Of a DNA stretch of 64,000 nucleotides, positions 1 through 14,100 are shown piece after piece. The stretch lies in the NCBI GenBank assembly GCA_029582155.1, contig CM055896.1, forward strand, positions 4,308,616 to 4,372,615, written 5' to 3'. Made by a program: the position numbers and the translations under genes. Every line of letters begins with the position of its first letter. Positions within the stretch are counted from its first letter, which is position 1. The stretch comes from Panopea generosa (lineage: Eukaryota; Mollusca; Bivalvia; Adapedonta; Hiatellidae). Below the pieces are notes generated by a model. It ran no database searches. It was given only the letters and a program-made list of their open reading frames with translations, and had not been told where the DNA came from.

Positions 1-87
1 TAGGAATTCAGCAGGCACCAGATAAGTGGTTTGAGCCAAAAATGGTGTCCCTGTCATCCGTGTTCGAGCCAACGAAGTTTTACTGTA
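1..87 (+). mobile_element. TA-flanked MITE, 3' part
   Basis: Shares its end (gccaacgaagttttactgta) and inner sequence with the copy at 1354-1533. The left part is cut off by the window start. Confidence 0.55.
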
Positions 88-393
88 TTTCTTATTTTTT
101 ATTCTGTAGTGTTTACATTTTGATTTAGCATATAAAGAAAATAATAAATGTTTGTCCATTCAAACAAAAATATCGACTGTGTAACTAAATTTGATTAAAA
201 TTCCCCCAAAAATAACAAAGTTTTAACTAAAGATCACATACATCTACATTTCTTGCTCAGGAGTTTCGTTTAATATGAATCTAAAGGGGTAGAAGTCGTA
301 ATAATCGATTACTTACTGCTTTTTATTTTTGTTATTTTTTACATCAGTAAGTTTAAATACATAACCTGTAGAAATATGGTAATATTAATGCCC

Positions 394-618
394 TGGAGTG
401 CTTCTCCATGACCGAATGGTCTAGGGTACTGTCTCATGATGACTTACTTGTCAGCACTAGTTGGTTTGATCCTCTGCCATGGCTATGTGTGGTGTCCTTA
501 AGAAAGACACTTTATCCACATATGCTCAGTACTGGTTCTACCCAGGAAGACATCAAGCGTGATTTGTCTAAGTTATAATGACTTATTTCACAATCAATGT
601 AAAATAAATAAGTTTAAA
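394..618 (+). mobile_element. tRNA-derived SINE, family B
   Basis: A tRNA-like head (gaccgaatggtctagggtac and an internal ggtttgatcc B-box) is followed by the family body (ctcagtactggttctaccca) and an aaaataaataagttt tail. The same body recurs at about ten places in this window. Confidence 0.55.
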
Positions 619-699
619 ACATAATAAGAATCTTGTCACTGTTGAAGGTAGTTATTGTAAGAAGTCTGTAAACCATGGTATTTCTACTAAATATTTCAG

Positions 700-834
700 G
701 TTAAGACCCTCGAGACGTCCATTCCTTCCTCAGCCAGTATAGACCTTCCGCCTATACACGTATATGCAGACTACAGACATTATAGTGCCAATGCTCCTGT
801 GTCCGAGACCCTGACTGAGGGACTTATGTTAAAG
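700..834 (+). CDS. BLTP1: BLTP1 exon 1 of window
   Basis: 135 bases, phase 0 to 0, between an atatttcag acceptor and an AAAG|gtaatg donor. It encodes a 45-residue block containing VKTLETSIPSSASIDLPPIH and ending EGLMLK, part of the lipid-transfer beta-groove. Earlier exons must lie upstream because no initiator is present. Confidence 0.92.
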
Positions 835-3800
835 GTAATGTAACATATTCAATGGTTGACTATAGGCTTTATAGTGTAAAATTTAATCTATTTTTAGCTC
901 ATCTTTTTTTTTAGAGAAAAAATGAAGAGCTATTATCCCTGGTGTTATCGTTATCTTCGGCATCTGGTTAAAGTTTTATTTTACCTCAGCTTTTTGTCTG
1001 TTTCAGAGCAAACTACTTATGTTCTTCTTATATTATAGTGACTGAACTTCATAAACATATTTATATATGCTATGCAAACAATGCATTCCAGTTAGTTACC
1101 TAAATGTTCATATTTTAGGCTCTAAAATCTTGTGTTTTGTTTATCTGGGAATTTTTTTTCTAATCTTTTTTAATTTTTTCAGCAATAATATTGATTCTGT
1201 AAACTAACCAGCATTATGTTGAAAAAGTTCACTTCACTGAAATTGAATACATGTACCATGTATTTTTCAAATGTTCGAAGTAAAGTCATATTAGAGAAAC
1301 ATATTTGTATAATTGGTATATGGGACATTTACAACATACAGATTCTTACCAATTACAGTAGAACTTCATAGAGTGCAAACCCGACGGGACTGGACAAAAT
1401 AGTTAGAGTTGAGGCTTGTTTGAGCCAAGTATAGTTCAACATCAAAATAGGGATTTGGCCAGGACTAGATAAATTGTTTGAGATATATGCGGTGTTCCAG
1501 CCATCCGTGTCAAGCCAATGAAGTTGCACTGTATTCCAAACAGAAAATCCAGATACTATTAGAAAAAATGCTCTCAAAACTGTTTGAAACTATAGATAAA
1601 AACATAGTTTCACAATTATACTGTACCATTTTCATACACTTTTAATTTATATTTTAGTATATTGTAACACAAACTGTAATACATGAATGATTCATAATTT
1701 TTGTTGTATCTTGTCATACATGAATACATAAAGTTGTATGTAAGTTTTCAATAAAATGACTGGTTACTGTATATTGCAGGAGGGTAACTACCTGAATGCT
1801 GTAGCTGAAGTGGGAATGTTTGAACACAGTCTGACAACAGATCTTCTCAACCATCTTGTCTTTGTACAGAAAGTCTTTATGAAGGTACAGAGGAGGAATA
1901 TAGCTGCCCATGTTTTATATACTTAGAAAATGTGTTTGTGAATATAAAATTGATTTATTTAATTTAATTTTATAATTTTTAGCTCTACTGGCCAAAGGCC
2001 AGAAACGCTTATGCGATGACGCATTGTCCTTCGTCCGTCATCTGTCGTCTGTTGTCTGTTAGCAGCACTTTCTCTGAAACCACTAAGCCAATTAAACTGA
2101 AACTTCACATGGATGTTTCTATTGCATAGAAGACTATACAGAAGATTTTTTTTTTTTTTTCGATCTGCAATTCAAGATGGCCGCCATTACTAAAAATAGT
2201 CCAAAACTTAAAAAATCTTCTTCTGATGAACGGCCCAACAGATTTTCAGAATGTTTATGTAGTAATGATGACTAACTTTAGGTTTGTTATATTTGTTCAA
2301 AAGGTGTCCCTAGGGTTAAAAATGATCCCGTCTCGAGGGTTCAATTATGGGACACATGTCATTATAATATTTTTTTTTTTTTTTTTAAATTGAAATCATT
2401 TTGCCTTTATCTTCACAGAAGCATTGTTTGATGAAGGAGGTTCAGATTTGTAAAAATGACTGAGTTCCACTGTCTTAAGGGGTCAGGAGGGACCCCAAAA
2501 GGGTAAAAATTGGGAATTACAAAAACTGTTTTCTCATGAACCAGTATGTCAGATTTGTTCATATTTGGCATAAATTATCCCTATGTGTAGGGGTTTGATT
2601 TAAAAAAATTTATAATGGCCTTACCATTTTTTTTTTAAAACTAGCATGACACCACTAGTTTTAAATAAGCTGTAATTTAACTCCTTAAATATGTTGTTTC
2701 TGATATTGGTACTCTTAGATCAATAAATTCATATTGTTATACATTTATGATGTCTAAAGTTAAATCCTTGAACATGAATAAAATCACTTTCAATTTTGAC
2801 GTGTGTCCTCAGTAATGGGCTGAAATAAAGTTTGCATTTGATGTACCAATTACATATAGTTAAATTTCTTTTTGTATAAGGGCTTTTCCAGAATTAAATG
2901 TATGGGGGGGTCGGACGGCACTTATTTTTTTTACCCACAGAGCATAAAATTTAATTGTGATATATACCACCATGCATAAAATTTTAATTAGATAAAATAC
3001 CACCATGCACAAAATAAAAATAAAAAAAGAAGCTAAAATCCCCTTTCTAATGTTTTCTTACTGTAACGCTTCCAAAATTACTAGTCTGGACGGTTGCCTA
3101 CATTCTTTGAAGTACGCCGACGTTACACTTTGATCTAATGCCGATATGCAAGTGATTACGTCACAAATTACCTCAGGTCGAGAATTAAATAAAGGGGCAC
3201 TATAGATAACAAACGAGAAAAAAAACACAACATAATAATAATTAAAGGTTAGTGTTTGTTTGTAACTAGTTGTCTTCTAAAATGTTTATTTTCAGTAAAC
3301 TAATTTCTTAAAAAATAATTACTATTAAATTGATAAGATCCGTAAAGAGAGTTATGCTACACATGCCTAAATTTATGCACAGAATGAACACGCTGTCCCT
3401 TTCATTAACGCCTTGTGCCCAATGTCCGATGACGTCACTCTGACAGTGAAACAAACATTATTATGACACATGTTATTTACTCCCTACTATCGATAAAGGT
3501 TTAATCTAATTTGACCTCATTTCGCACACCCGATGGCAAACAATCCGGTTATGGATGCTCAAAGACAATTTCACAGTCCAATTTATGTTTTTGTACGACC
3601 GTTAAGAAACATCTGCTTTTCGCCATGATTTTTTCAGACACTGGGGTAAGAATGAGGCGTATAGGGTGTGGGATGACATATCTGAGAATGTTGATTTTAT
3701 TTTCACTGCTAACGCAATGTCTTAATTTAGATTTGTTGTCACAATAGACTTTGCATTTCTTGGGGTTTCTTTTTGTGCCGAATAAATTTAGTGTTTTACA

Positions 3801-6800
3801 CTATCTGACAAACAGCGCGGATATGCATATAATTATAGCAATGCCGCCGTAGAGTTGAATCGTAGTTTTTGCGGAATTTAATAATATACACGTCTGTATA
3901 TTCATATCCGTATTGGAGTATTTGTAAACATATCCGATACGTCAAATATTGATATATAATTCGTAAAATTTACTTGAGGAGATAATTTTGTGACACGGCC
4001 TCTCGGCATCAATTTAATAAAATAGACGTGGTTACGGCCTGCTACGAGTGTATTCCGCCATCTGATTAGCTCGTACATTTCCGTGTTAATAATTTATTCA
4101 CGACTAAGAGTATGTTTCTTGTCCCTTTTCGGGAAGTCCGAAGGTAGATAATTATACTTTATTTCAAACAAACAAATTAAATCATATGTTGTTGTCGGGT
4201 GATGTAATTATATTATGGCGGTCTAGTCGCGTAAAACGTTCACTTGGTTATGATGTCTGGAGGTTGTGTATTACAATCGTTACAACACGCGTGTCAGTGG
4301 CAAACATAAAGGTCAAATCAAGGTAAATTTAAAAGACCTGCAGTTTCTGCTGCGATAAAGATAAGACGCTCGCCGAAATCTAGACGCTGCGGGATGTTGA
4401 CTCGGTGCGGTACATGGGGAAGGACAGGGGAAGGACAATTTTATGTTTTTGTATACGACGGGAGCAAATATTTGGGCAGAAAATGTATAAAATTTCGAGA
4501 AGAAAAGCGGTGTTGAAGAAAAAATTCGGTTCAGAGACGGAAATACCGGCAAGGCATAAAATTTTAATAAGCTTTTACCCCGCAAGGCATCATTTTTTTT
4601 TATGAAAACACCCACCAGGCATAAAATTTTAATTATACTGCCGTCCGACCCCCCCATACATTTAATTCTGGAAAAGCCCTAAATAGAATATGAAAAATGC
4701 AAATTTATGTGATAAACAATTTCAGGAGGTAAATGAATTACTACAAAAAGTATCGGGTACAGACAGACCCGTGCCCATCTGGTCAGATGTAGGAGAGCGC
4801 CCGGTGAAAGCCTCGCCCAAGGATCAGATTCTGTACTCGTTCCATTTCAGACTTAAGGTAAAATCAGCAATAAAAAAAAAAAAATTAATCTTATGTGGTG
4901 TACACAGTGTTGTAAAAGAATGACATAATTTTGTGGATAAAGTGTTGGCTGCTCACGTTATAATGATAATATATTAAAGCATTCAAATGGTTCTTTGGCT
5001 GCCAAAATGACATGTGCAACAGTGACCTACTTATCATTCACTCTTGAGTTTCCGCCTATATGATAAATGTCGATGTGCCATACAACAACATTCATTCATT
5101 CTTAAATATGCTGTGTTTTATATAATGATTCTATTGGAACTTAACCATGCTGTATTTTATGTAATGATTCTATTGGAACTTAAACACGCTGTATTTTATG
5201 TAATGATTCTATTGGAAATGAAACATGCTGTATTTTATATAATGATTCTTTTGGAACTTAAACATGCTGTATTTTATATAATGATTCTTTTGGAACTTAA
5301 ACATGCTGTACTTTATATAATGATTCTATTGGAACTTTAACATGCTGTATTTTATATAATGATTCTAATGGAACATAAACATGCTGTATTTTATGTAATG
5401 ATTCTATTGGAACTTAAACATGCTGTATTTTATGTAATGATTCTATTGGAACTTAAACATGCTGTATTTTATGTAATGATTCTATTGAAACTTAAACATG
5501 CTGTATTTTATGTAATGGTTCTAATGGAACTTCAGCATGCTGTATTTTATACAACGATTCTAATGGAACTTAAACATGCTGTATTTTATGTAATGATTCT
5601 ATTGGAACTTAAACATGCTGTATTTTATATAATGATTCTAATGGAACTTAAACATGCTGTATTTTATGTAATGATTCTATTGGAACTTAAACATGCTCTA
5701 TTTTCTATAATGATAACAGGGTATACAGATCACAGCAACAACTCCGACTGCCAGTGCTGTAAGACTAGAAACAGAGGCCATAGACCTGGAGGTGTCCAAC
5801 AGAGTTCAGATGGCTTCCCAGGAGGCTAACCCCAACATAGGTAATCTGGTTGATAAATGTTAAAAGCGATTAATTGAAAAATTGTCACTGATTTTCTGCA
5901 AGTAATGGGCAAATTTTCTTGTTGAAATGTCTGCTATATAGTCCTGTAGAGATGATAATTCACCCTGGATATTTGTTAAAGCATGGCAAACACTCGATGC
6001 TTTCAAGTGATCTTAAAGAGTTTTCTTACCTTTTCTTACCTTTCTCCTGCTTCTGATGTATAAAGTCTAAAAGAAACTTAAAAATTGTATGTGTTAAGTC
6101 CACTTGACACTCAGTTGAATCCAATCTAGAGTGTACGTAATTGATAAATTTGGCCAATTCTGATTTTTTTCCCGGCCAGTGTCCATCTGTCTGTCTGTCA
6201 ACAATTTTTAAAATTACTTTTTTTGTGAAACTGTTTGATATATATTTACCATATTTGGTGTGAAGCATTTTGACCTGAAGCTCTCTCATTTAGTTTGTTT
6301 AAGTCATGACCCTGTGGTCAAATTTGGCTCCATCCCAGGGGCTTCAGTTTTTCTTTCAATAAAATTTTTAAAATCTTCTCTTTAAATGCTAGGCCAGGAT
6401 TTTTGATATTTGCATGTGGTATCAGGTAATCATTTTCTCTCAGACTTGTTCAAGCCATGACCCAAGGGTCAAAATATGCCCTGCTCTTGGGATGTATCAG
6501 TTTGACATAGGTAACTTTTAATTAAAACATCTTCTTCTAAGAACTGTGGTATAGATTTTTCTAACAAGCTCGGGTTTCAAGTTTGTTCGAATGATTGATT
6601 GATTTTTAGCATCATTTTATGCCATCGAGAGCTAAAAGATGATCAGTTAACCTAACCACTGTTTCCTGGGATCCTGGAAGGTTAACCCGTACCGGAGCAA
6701 ATCCCATTTCTGCAAGTTACTGATAACTTTCCCTCTTGAATCAGCATTGAGGGACGAATGATAATGAGACGCTTTGACAATTTTCACGGAGACTGAGGCA

Positions 6801-7226
6801 AGGCGAGAAATTCTTACTCATTATCCCTGGACTGATAGTCGGACAAGCTACTGAGCTTGAGACTAAGCTAATCAGACCCAGCTTGTTAAAATGAATACAT
6901 TGAGAACAAGGTGCTGTACATTGCAGCACATCATATTTCCATGGCTGAGATGTATTGTAGATAAAGAAGATTAGAAAATCCTTGAATCAGATACTTCATT
7001 CTTAATTTTTGTTTTCAATTATCTCTTTATATCAACAACTGTCATTTTGTTTCAGCATATGAGGACAACCAGAAGGTGTTTGTTAAAGCCCAAGTGGACC
7101 TAAATCTTGCACTCGGACAGTTGATAAAGGTAGGGAACCCTCCAGAATACTTGTAGTATATCTACCAGATAAAAACACTAATTTCTGTCTTATCTGATAT
7201 ATTCCTAAGAATTGGGTTTTCCTAAG

Positions 7227-7269
<43 letters not shown>

Positions 7270-8142
7270 ACACTCTTTCTTTAAATGGCTTCTCTCTTAA
7301 TACACTGAACAGATTTTCATAAAACTTGGTAACAAGATTCCCAGAGTGATGCAGTGTTTGTCTTAAAAGTCAATTAAAAGTTGATTATTTGCTGTAACTG
7401 CTTATCTTGATAATGATTGATCTTCTAGCAAACGTTAACTCATTTCCAACCAACAAATACAGATCATTTGAACGGATGGGTTTAAACAGTGAAGAGAAAT
7501 ATGGAAAAAAACATGACTTTGTATACAAACAATATTAAGGTTTAATTAATTTCATTGCAGCTTGCTATGTTAATATCTACAAAATGATTTATTATAGTGT
7601 TTTTTTGCCACCAGTTTTTAATTTGAATTTATTTTTTTAAGTTTTACCTAGATATTTTTAAACAACCAGAAAAAGAAGGTATATGTCAACAGGTTGATGG
7701 TTGTTTCACTTGCCTACATAAAATTGAATATAAGTGGAGGGGATACAGTGGATAGGGTGTTGGTCACGCATGCCGGAAGTCACTGGTTCAATCGGAGACT
7801 CGACCCATTGACCTCTGAAAAACAACGTTCAGTACTGGTTCCTCCCGGGAAATGGACACTATATCATTTTAAAAGAATCTCTGAGCTTAATTTGCAGTCA
7901 AGCTAAATTTAATTTAGTACAAGCTATACTAACAACAAGTTTGCCAAGAGTTAATTTTCAACTGTTTGCCTTTCTTTTTTTTAGAATCCAATGTTTGAGG
8001 AGGCAGACCCTGAGTTCCAGACCATGGCATTCTTCAAGACAAAGATTGCAGTTAGGAATGCCTTACAGGTAACACAGCCCACCCTGACCCCCACAGACCT
8101 ATTACTGGGTGATTAAATGGGTCACCATATTTTTGGTGACTG

Positions 8143-8173
<31 letters not shown>

Positions 8174-11100
8174 CATCTTTGGATTTCACCACAAACATTT
8201 TCAACACACATTGTTTATGATACCTTTTTGAAGAAAAAAAAGACATGTTCATTTTCAATCGGTGTTGTCGGCGACTACGTCAACCATTCAACAACATTAC
8301 TGTAAGTTTTAGTGGGGCAGTGGTACAGTGAATAGAGCTTTTACCACTCATACCAGGGCTTGTAGGTCCGACAGTCTCTTCAAAACAGTGCTCAATACGG
8401 GTTCTACCAAGGAAATCAACACAAACATTTCACATATGCTCTGAGATTACTGCATAATTGAGCTAACATAAATTAATATTAACTAACATTGAAATGTTAA
8501 CCTTTAGCTATGTGTCTCAGAAACTGGTACAGAATCACCACAGATGGTACATAGTTATGTCATGGGTAATATTCAAACCATTCAGCATAAACCATAAAAC
8601 AGAGAGGTTGTTCAGTAGATGGAGTGTTGGTCACTCACTCTGGAGGTTGTGGGTTTGATCCCCAGCTTCACCCTATAGCCAATAAAAAACAACTCGATAT
8701 GGATCCAACCAGGAAGTCGACTTGAGAAATTCATAAAACTTTGAATTGACTTTGCAGTCAAGCTAAAATAAATTATTATAAATTAAACTATTCAACATTT
8801 TTAATATATGATCTAACTTAGCCTATAAAAAGATAATGTAATAATGTGTGTGACTGCATTTGTTACACTACTTTATCAGGTTGAGATTATCTGTATTAAG
8901 CTGGTTCCACTTTTTCCAAATCACGCTCAAAGTCTTCCTGGTTAGAACCAGTACTACCCATATGCGGAAAAAGTGTCTTGCTCAAGGACATTGCACATAG
9001 CCGCGTTGGAGGATCGAACCCACGACCCTCCAATCAGGAATTCGATGCTCTGCCACTGTATCACGCATTGTGATTATCCCTGTTATGGCTAGTTCCACTT
9101 CAGAATTGGTGACTTAATCATAAACAGGTTAAGATTATCCTTATTAGAGGGCAGGTTTCCCTTTTAGATATTTGTTACATTTATTAATTTATGTTTTACA
9201 GGATGAGATGATCCCTGGAGTGTCCACAGATCAGGAGGCCTTGTTGATCAATTTGACTAGACCAATAGTATTGGCACAGCCCATGGCATTTGACAAAGGT
9301 AATCTGTTGGTATTATATGTATAATTGAATAAAAATGTAGAAGAGATAGAGATATTTCTCTTTATTTGCTGATGGATTGAAAGATATATCTATGTAATCT
9401 GTACACTGCAGACAAGTTGTAAAGCAAACCACGATTTAACAGACTTTTTTCATAGCTCTCAATTTGCATCATATACATTTTATGTGTTGGTATGCTGTAA
9501 AACCTCAGTTATTAATCCCCTACCAGATTCACTGCCATCCATCCGTCCGGAAAGGTTGCTAAAAAAATATCCAAGCTAGGTTTGTATTACTTTGTATGAT
9601 GTTAGAGGGAAGTAAGGAGATGATGCAGGTCATTTTATTTTAGTCAGACAAAAAATGTGGTTGCTACCTGTAAACCGGTACGTGATTTACATGTTTATAT
9701 TGCTTATTCATTCTTATTATTATTTCAACAGCTGTATAGATCTGGCTCAACTACAAAAGCACTTATGAGTATTGGCCGGAGCTGTAAAATAACAGTTGTT
9801 TATTCTTATCATTATTTTTGCAGCTGTGTTGGTCTGGCTCAACTACAAGAATGCTTATGAGTACTGGACGGAGCAGAGGCTCGCGCTCAACAAGGAGGTT
9901 CAGACGGCTACGCGGCAGGTGATAGACAGACTGCCCCAGATAACTCCCAACACCCAGCAGGCCCTCAGTACGCTGTTCCTACAACTCACTGTTGACGACA
10001 TAGGACTCTGTCTTCCCATATCAACATTTAACTCATTTGTATGTAACATTTATCTACTTAATTGTTGTGAATACATGTTGTAAATATTCATTTGAAATGT
10101 CCTACTGTCTTATGTAGTAATGCTTAAAATCTCTTTAATATATGAGATAAAAAAAATTATGCTCCAATTTTTCATTTAATGGGGATATTGAATTGCCCTT
10201 GTCCACACATCGATATGTATGTCGGTCTGTTTGTCCATACATATGTACATCACACTTTCTTGTCAGTTCTGCTGTTTGAGCCCAGCTCAATCTAAAAAGT
10301 TAATTTGAAAAAGTTTGCCAGTTACTTGCAGAGGTACAGTGGCTTTACTATAGTCTTCCTCCACAAATAAAACTGGATATGCCATAGATATCTGGTAATG
10401 TAATAAAAATGGTATGAAAGAAACCATTTCCAAGATTTCCACTCAGATTTACTTATTGTTAATTTACAAAACACAAAGTACCTTTAGTGTAAACAGATGC
10501 CATGTTTATACATGTATGAAATAACAAGGGTTTTGGCACCTTTTTGCACTCAAGGCATGACATACTTTAGACATAATAAAAATTCACTGTTTGCCTATGT
10601 AAAAAGTACATGATTTTTGTGTCTGAACTACATTGTAAATGGTTGATATGAAATTCAGATCATGTGATGATAAAATTACAGTCAAACCTGTGTAAGCCAT
10701 CAACTCTATTAAGCTGCCATTTGCTGTAAACAGCCACAATTGCTATTTCTCATTTCAGAGCAAATTAACTTGTACAGTCAAACGTGTGCAATCAGTCACC
10801 TCTATTAAGAAGTCACTTGTCTTAAGCAGCCACATTTGCTATTTCCTATTTCTATGCTTTCAGAGCAAATTCACCTGTATTAAGCAACAACCTGTCTTAA
10901 AAGCCACTTTCACTCTTCCCTTGACTTGTTGCTCAATAAAGGTTTGACTGTATGTAACTTTATAACTATGGTGTATTTCAGGGAACCAGCCTTTTGATAG
11001 ACCATGAGCCCGGAGCTGCCGTTGTCGTGACAATTGAGAATACACAGATCTCTGCATGTTCCTCTGGATCCCTGGTCAGTAAAGGAAAGTTCACAGGTAA

Positions 11101-14100
11101 GTGTTGCAGCTGCTATCTCTCTCTTACCTGCCACCCTACATTTATATTTATAACTACCATATAACCCCTGGGGATGTTGGGCAGCACATAATTAAAATTA
11201 TGTATGATTTTTTTATGCCATCAAGGGATAGCAGATGATCAGTTAACCTAACTGCTCTTTCCTTGGATCCTGGAAGATTAACCAGTACTCAAGCACACCC
11301 CATCTCAGCAGGTAATTGATAACACTTTTTAACTTCTATTTTGAATCTGTGGTGAAAGATGAATGACAATGAGAAGCAATGATGTATATCTTGATCGTCA
11401 CGGAGACGGGCTGTGCGGAGATTTAAACTCTCAACCCCAGGATTGATAGTCAGACACGCTAACGACTGACCTAACCAGGGCCAGTGTGTGTAAATCACCA
11501 TAAGACATGCAGCTGGTAATGAACCATTTATCCAGTTTAAAATGTTTAAAATGAAAAAAGCACTTCAAGAATGGTAAATCATTTTATCATGTCAATGCAT
11601 TCATTTCTGTTGGTAAACTGCATTGTCGTAGATCAAGGTATACGATAGAATTTGCTGAAACTCTGCAGTTCTGCAGATATCAAGGTTCTAGGTTCATTCT
11701 GCATATTCATTTGTTGGTGTATTTTTTTTAAATCTGTATGTTAATTTGTTGTTTTTGTACATGTAGAGTGAACCTGGAATCTTCCTTCCTGTTGGCGTCA
11801 AATAACCTATAATGTGTTGGTAAGCCGTAAAACCCTATTCATTCATTCATTCGGTCTAAGTCACCATCTCAAGATCACTTGCCTCTCACTGCTGAGGTTG
11901 TTGGTTTGAGCCCAGCTTAGTTAAAATAACTCTATATGAGAAAGTTTGCCTGTTACTTGTGTGAGGATTCATTCTTGGGTCTACCACCACCAGTAAAATG
12001 TTGCTATATATAACTTGTCTTGTGTTGAAAATGATATTAAGCCCCATTCAATTTTTTTGTTGTCTTTTTACTAAGAAACAATTTATATATTTGATTGAAG
12101 AGGCATCACAATAATCGGTGTAATAAACGTATACTTTTTTTTTTGATCTTCGCAATAAAACTGCACATTCATTTCAAACATCATATATTATGGATGCTCT
12201 GTTCAATACCTTATATTGTCGTTTGTCTCCGTGGTGTAAAATTCTTTAATTTTGTTGACCAAATACTAAATTGTGGCCCATGATAAAGTCATTCATTGGT
12301 CTGTATTGGGTTATGCTAAAACATTGACGATTAAAACGGAATATGTTGACCTGTATTAACAAATATCTTGTAGATGAGAAAAACTATAAGGATGGAATCG
12401 ACCATATCTTCGAAAGGGACCTTCCTCTTTGTGGTTTAATAGTCTTTCCATTATTTACTAAATAGAAAATCATAGGTGATGCATCTTTAAATTTTGTTTG
12501 AGTTTTAAAACGTTTTTTAGACGGTCCTTCATTGTTGAGTGGTCTAAAACAGTTAGCATATTTCTCACTGCTGAGGTCATTGGTTTGAGCCCAGGGCTTG
12601 GTTAAAAGATTTTATGAGGGAAAGTTTGCCTGTAAGTTTATGCTTATTTATTTAGGCTAGATTGCAAAGTAAGCTCAGATCTTTTATGCATCGCTGTCGA
12701 ATCAGTTTCCTGGGGAGAATCAGTATGGAGTGCCGTATTTGAGAGTCCATGGGGTCGAACATGGGATCGAACCTGCCATTTCTGTCATAAGCAGCCAACA
12801 CTCTATCCACTGCACGACCTCCTCATTTGTTACTTTAGGAAGGGCTGTGGTTTTACTTGGGTTCATTCTCAGAATCTTCCAATCTTCCGCTACAAATAAA
12901 AACTGGATACCCAATGGCAGATCTACTCTTTAAAAAAAACCCCACCCCCTCCCCTATCCTCCAATATTTTATTTAAATTCACAATATATTTGCTGAAAAA
13001 CTTATGGTGTTCCTGTTCATATTTTGTGTTGCGACTCTAAGTACGCCCCCTCAGTATGCCCCTCTAAACTGAAATCCTGGATCTGCCCCTGGTACCATCT
13101 AATACATTGTATAATCTGTTATGTGTTGAAAATGACATGTATTTTACATCTTTAAAAAAAAAAGTATGAAGCCTTCTTCAAATGATTTATTTCTGGAGAT
13201 ATTACATTTGTATATACAACAGTGTTACACATCAAGCATGTTTTCTATACAAAAAAAAAAGAAAACTAAAATAAGGCATCAACAAAATTGTCAGATTAAT
13301 AAAATCACCAATTAGGCAATTATAAATTAATTGCTAGATTATGATCCAAATTTTTCTTAAAATTGGGGAGGGCGGGAGGATTTCTTTTTTATTTTTTATT
13401 TTCATTTTTAAATTTTTTTATGTTTTTTTAATAAAAAAAATATATATATATCGGTATATATGTATTTTTTTATTTTTTTAAATATTTTATTTTATGAAAA
13501 GAAAAAGGGTCAGGGTGGCATGAAAATTAGGGGGCAGACGGCAATGATAATCAAGCAATTAATTTATTATGGCCTTATCCAAAAGTAGATTGTTATTATC
13601 TACATAAAGAATAATTGTTGGTTTCAATGACATCATTTTCAGCTTGTCTTTTTGTAAAAAAGGAAGAGCTATTGTCATGACCCTGGCGGCGTTGTTGTTT
13701 TGTTGTCATTGTTGTCATCATTTGAAACAGAAAAAAATACTCACCAAGAAATCTATACACATGTATACACAGCAAAAAGCATAAAAATAAAACCACTATA
13801 GTACTATTCTCCTTCTAAGTTTATACAACATTTCTGGCATTATCGTCTAGCATGCATTTTGTTAATTCACTTTCGAATTACTTGAGAACAGTTCAGAGGT
13901 ATAACATGTTAGTATACTCTAACATTAACTCTCTGTTAACCAGAAGCAAATTAAATATTATTTTGATGCATGTACATGTATGTGCTGACTAGGAACATCT
14001 TATTCGATGTTAACTGTAAGAAAAATCAAACATTACCCTAATGCTCTGTTAGCCAAAAATCCATAAAAGGGAACCCGTTTGGTTCCGGGTACGAATAGAA

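Noticed and set aside
5044-5829. 13-residue repeat protein on the + strand running into exon 4
   Set aside because: Produced by the 39-bp minisatellite, and it enters exon 4 in a frame different from the conserved BLTP1 frame.
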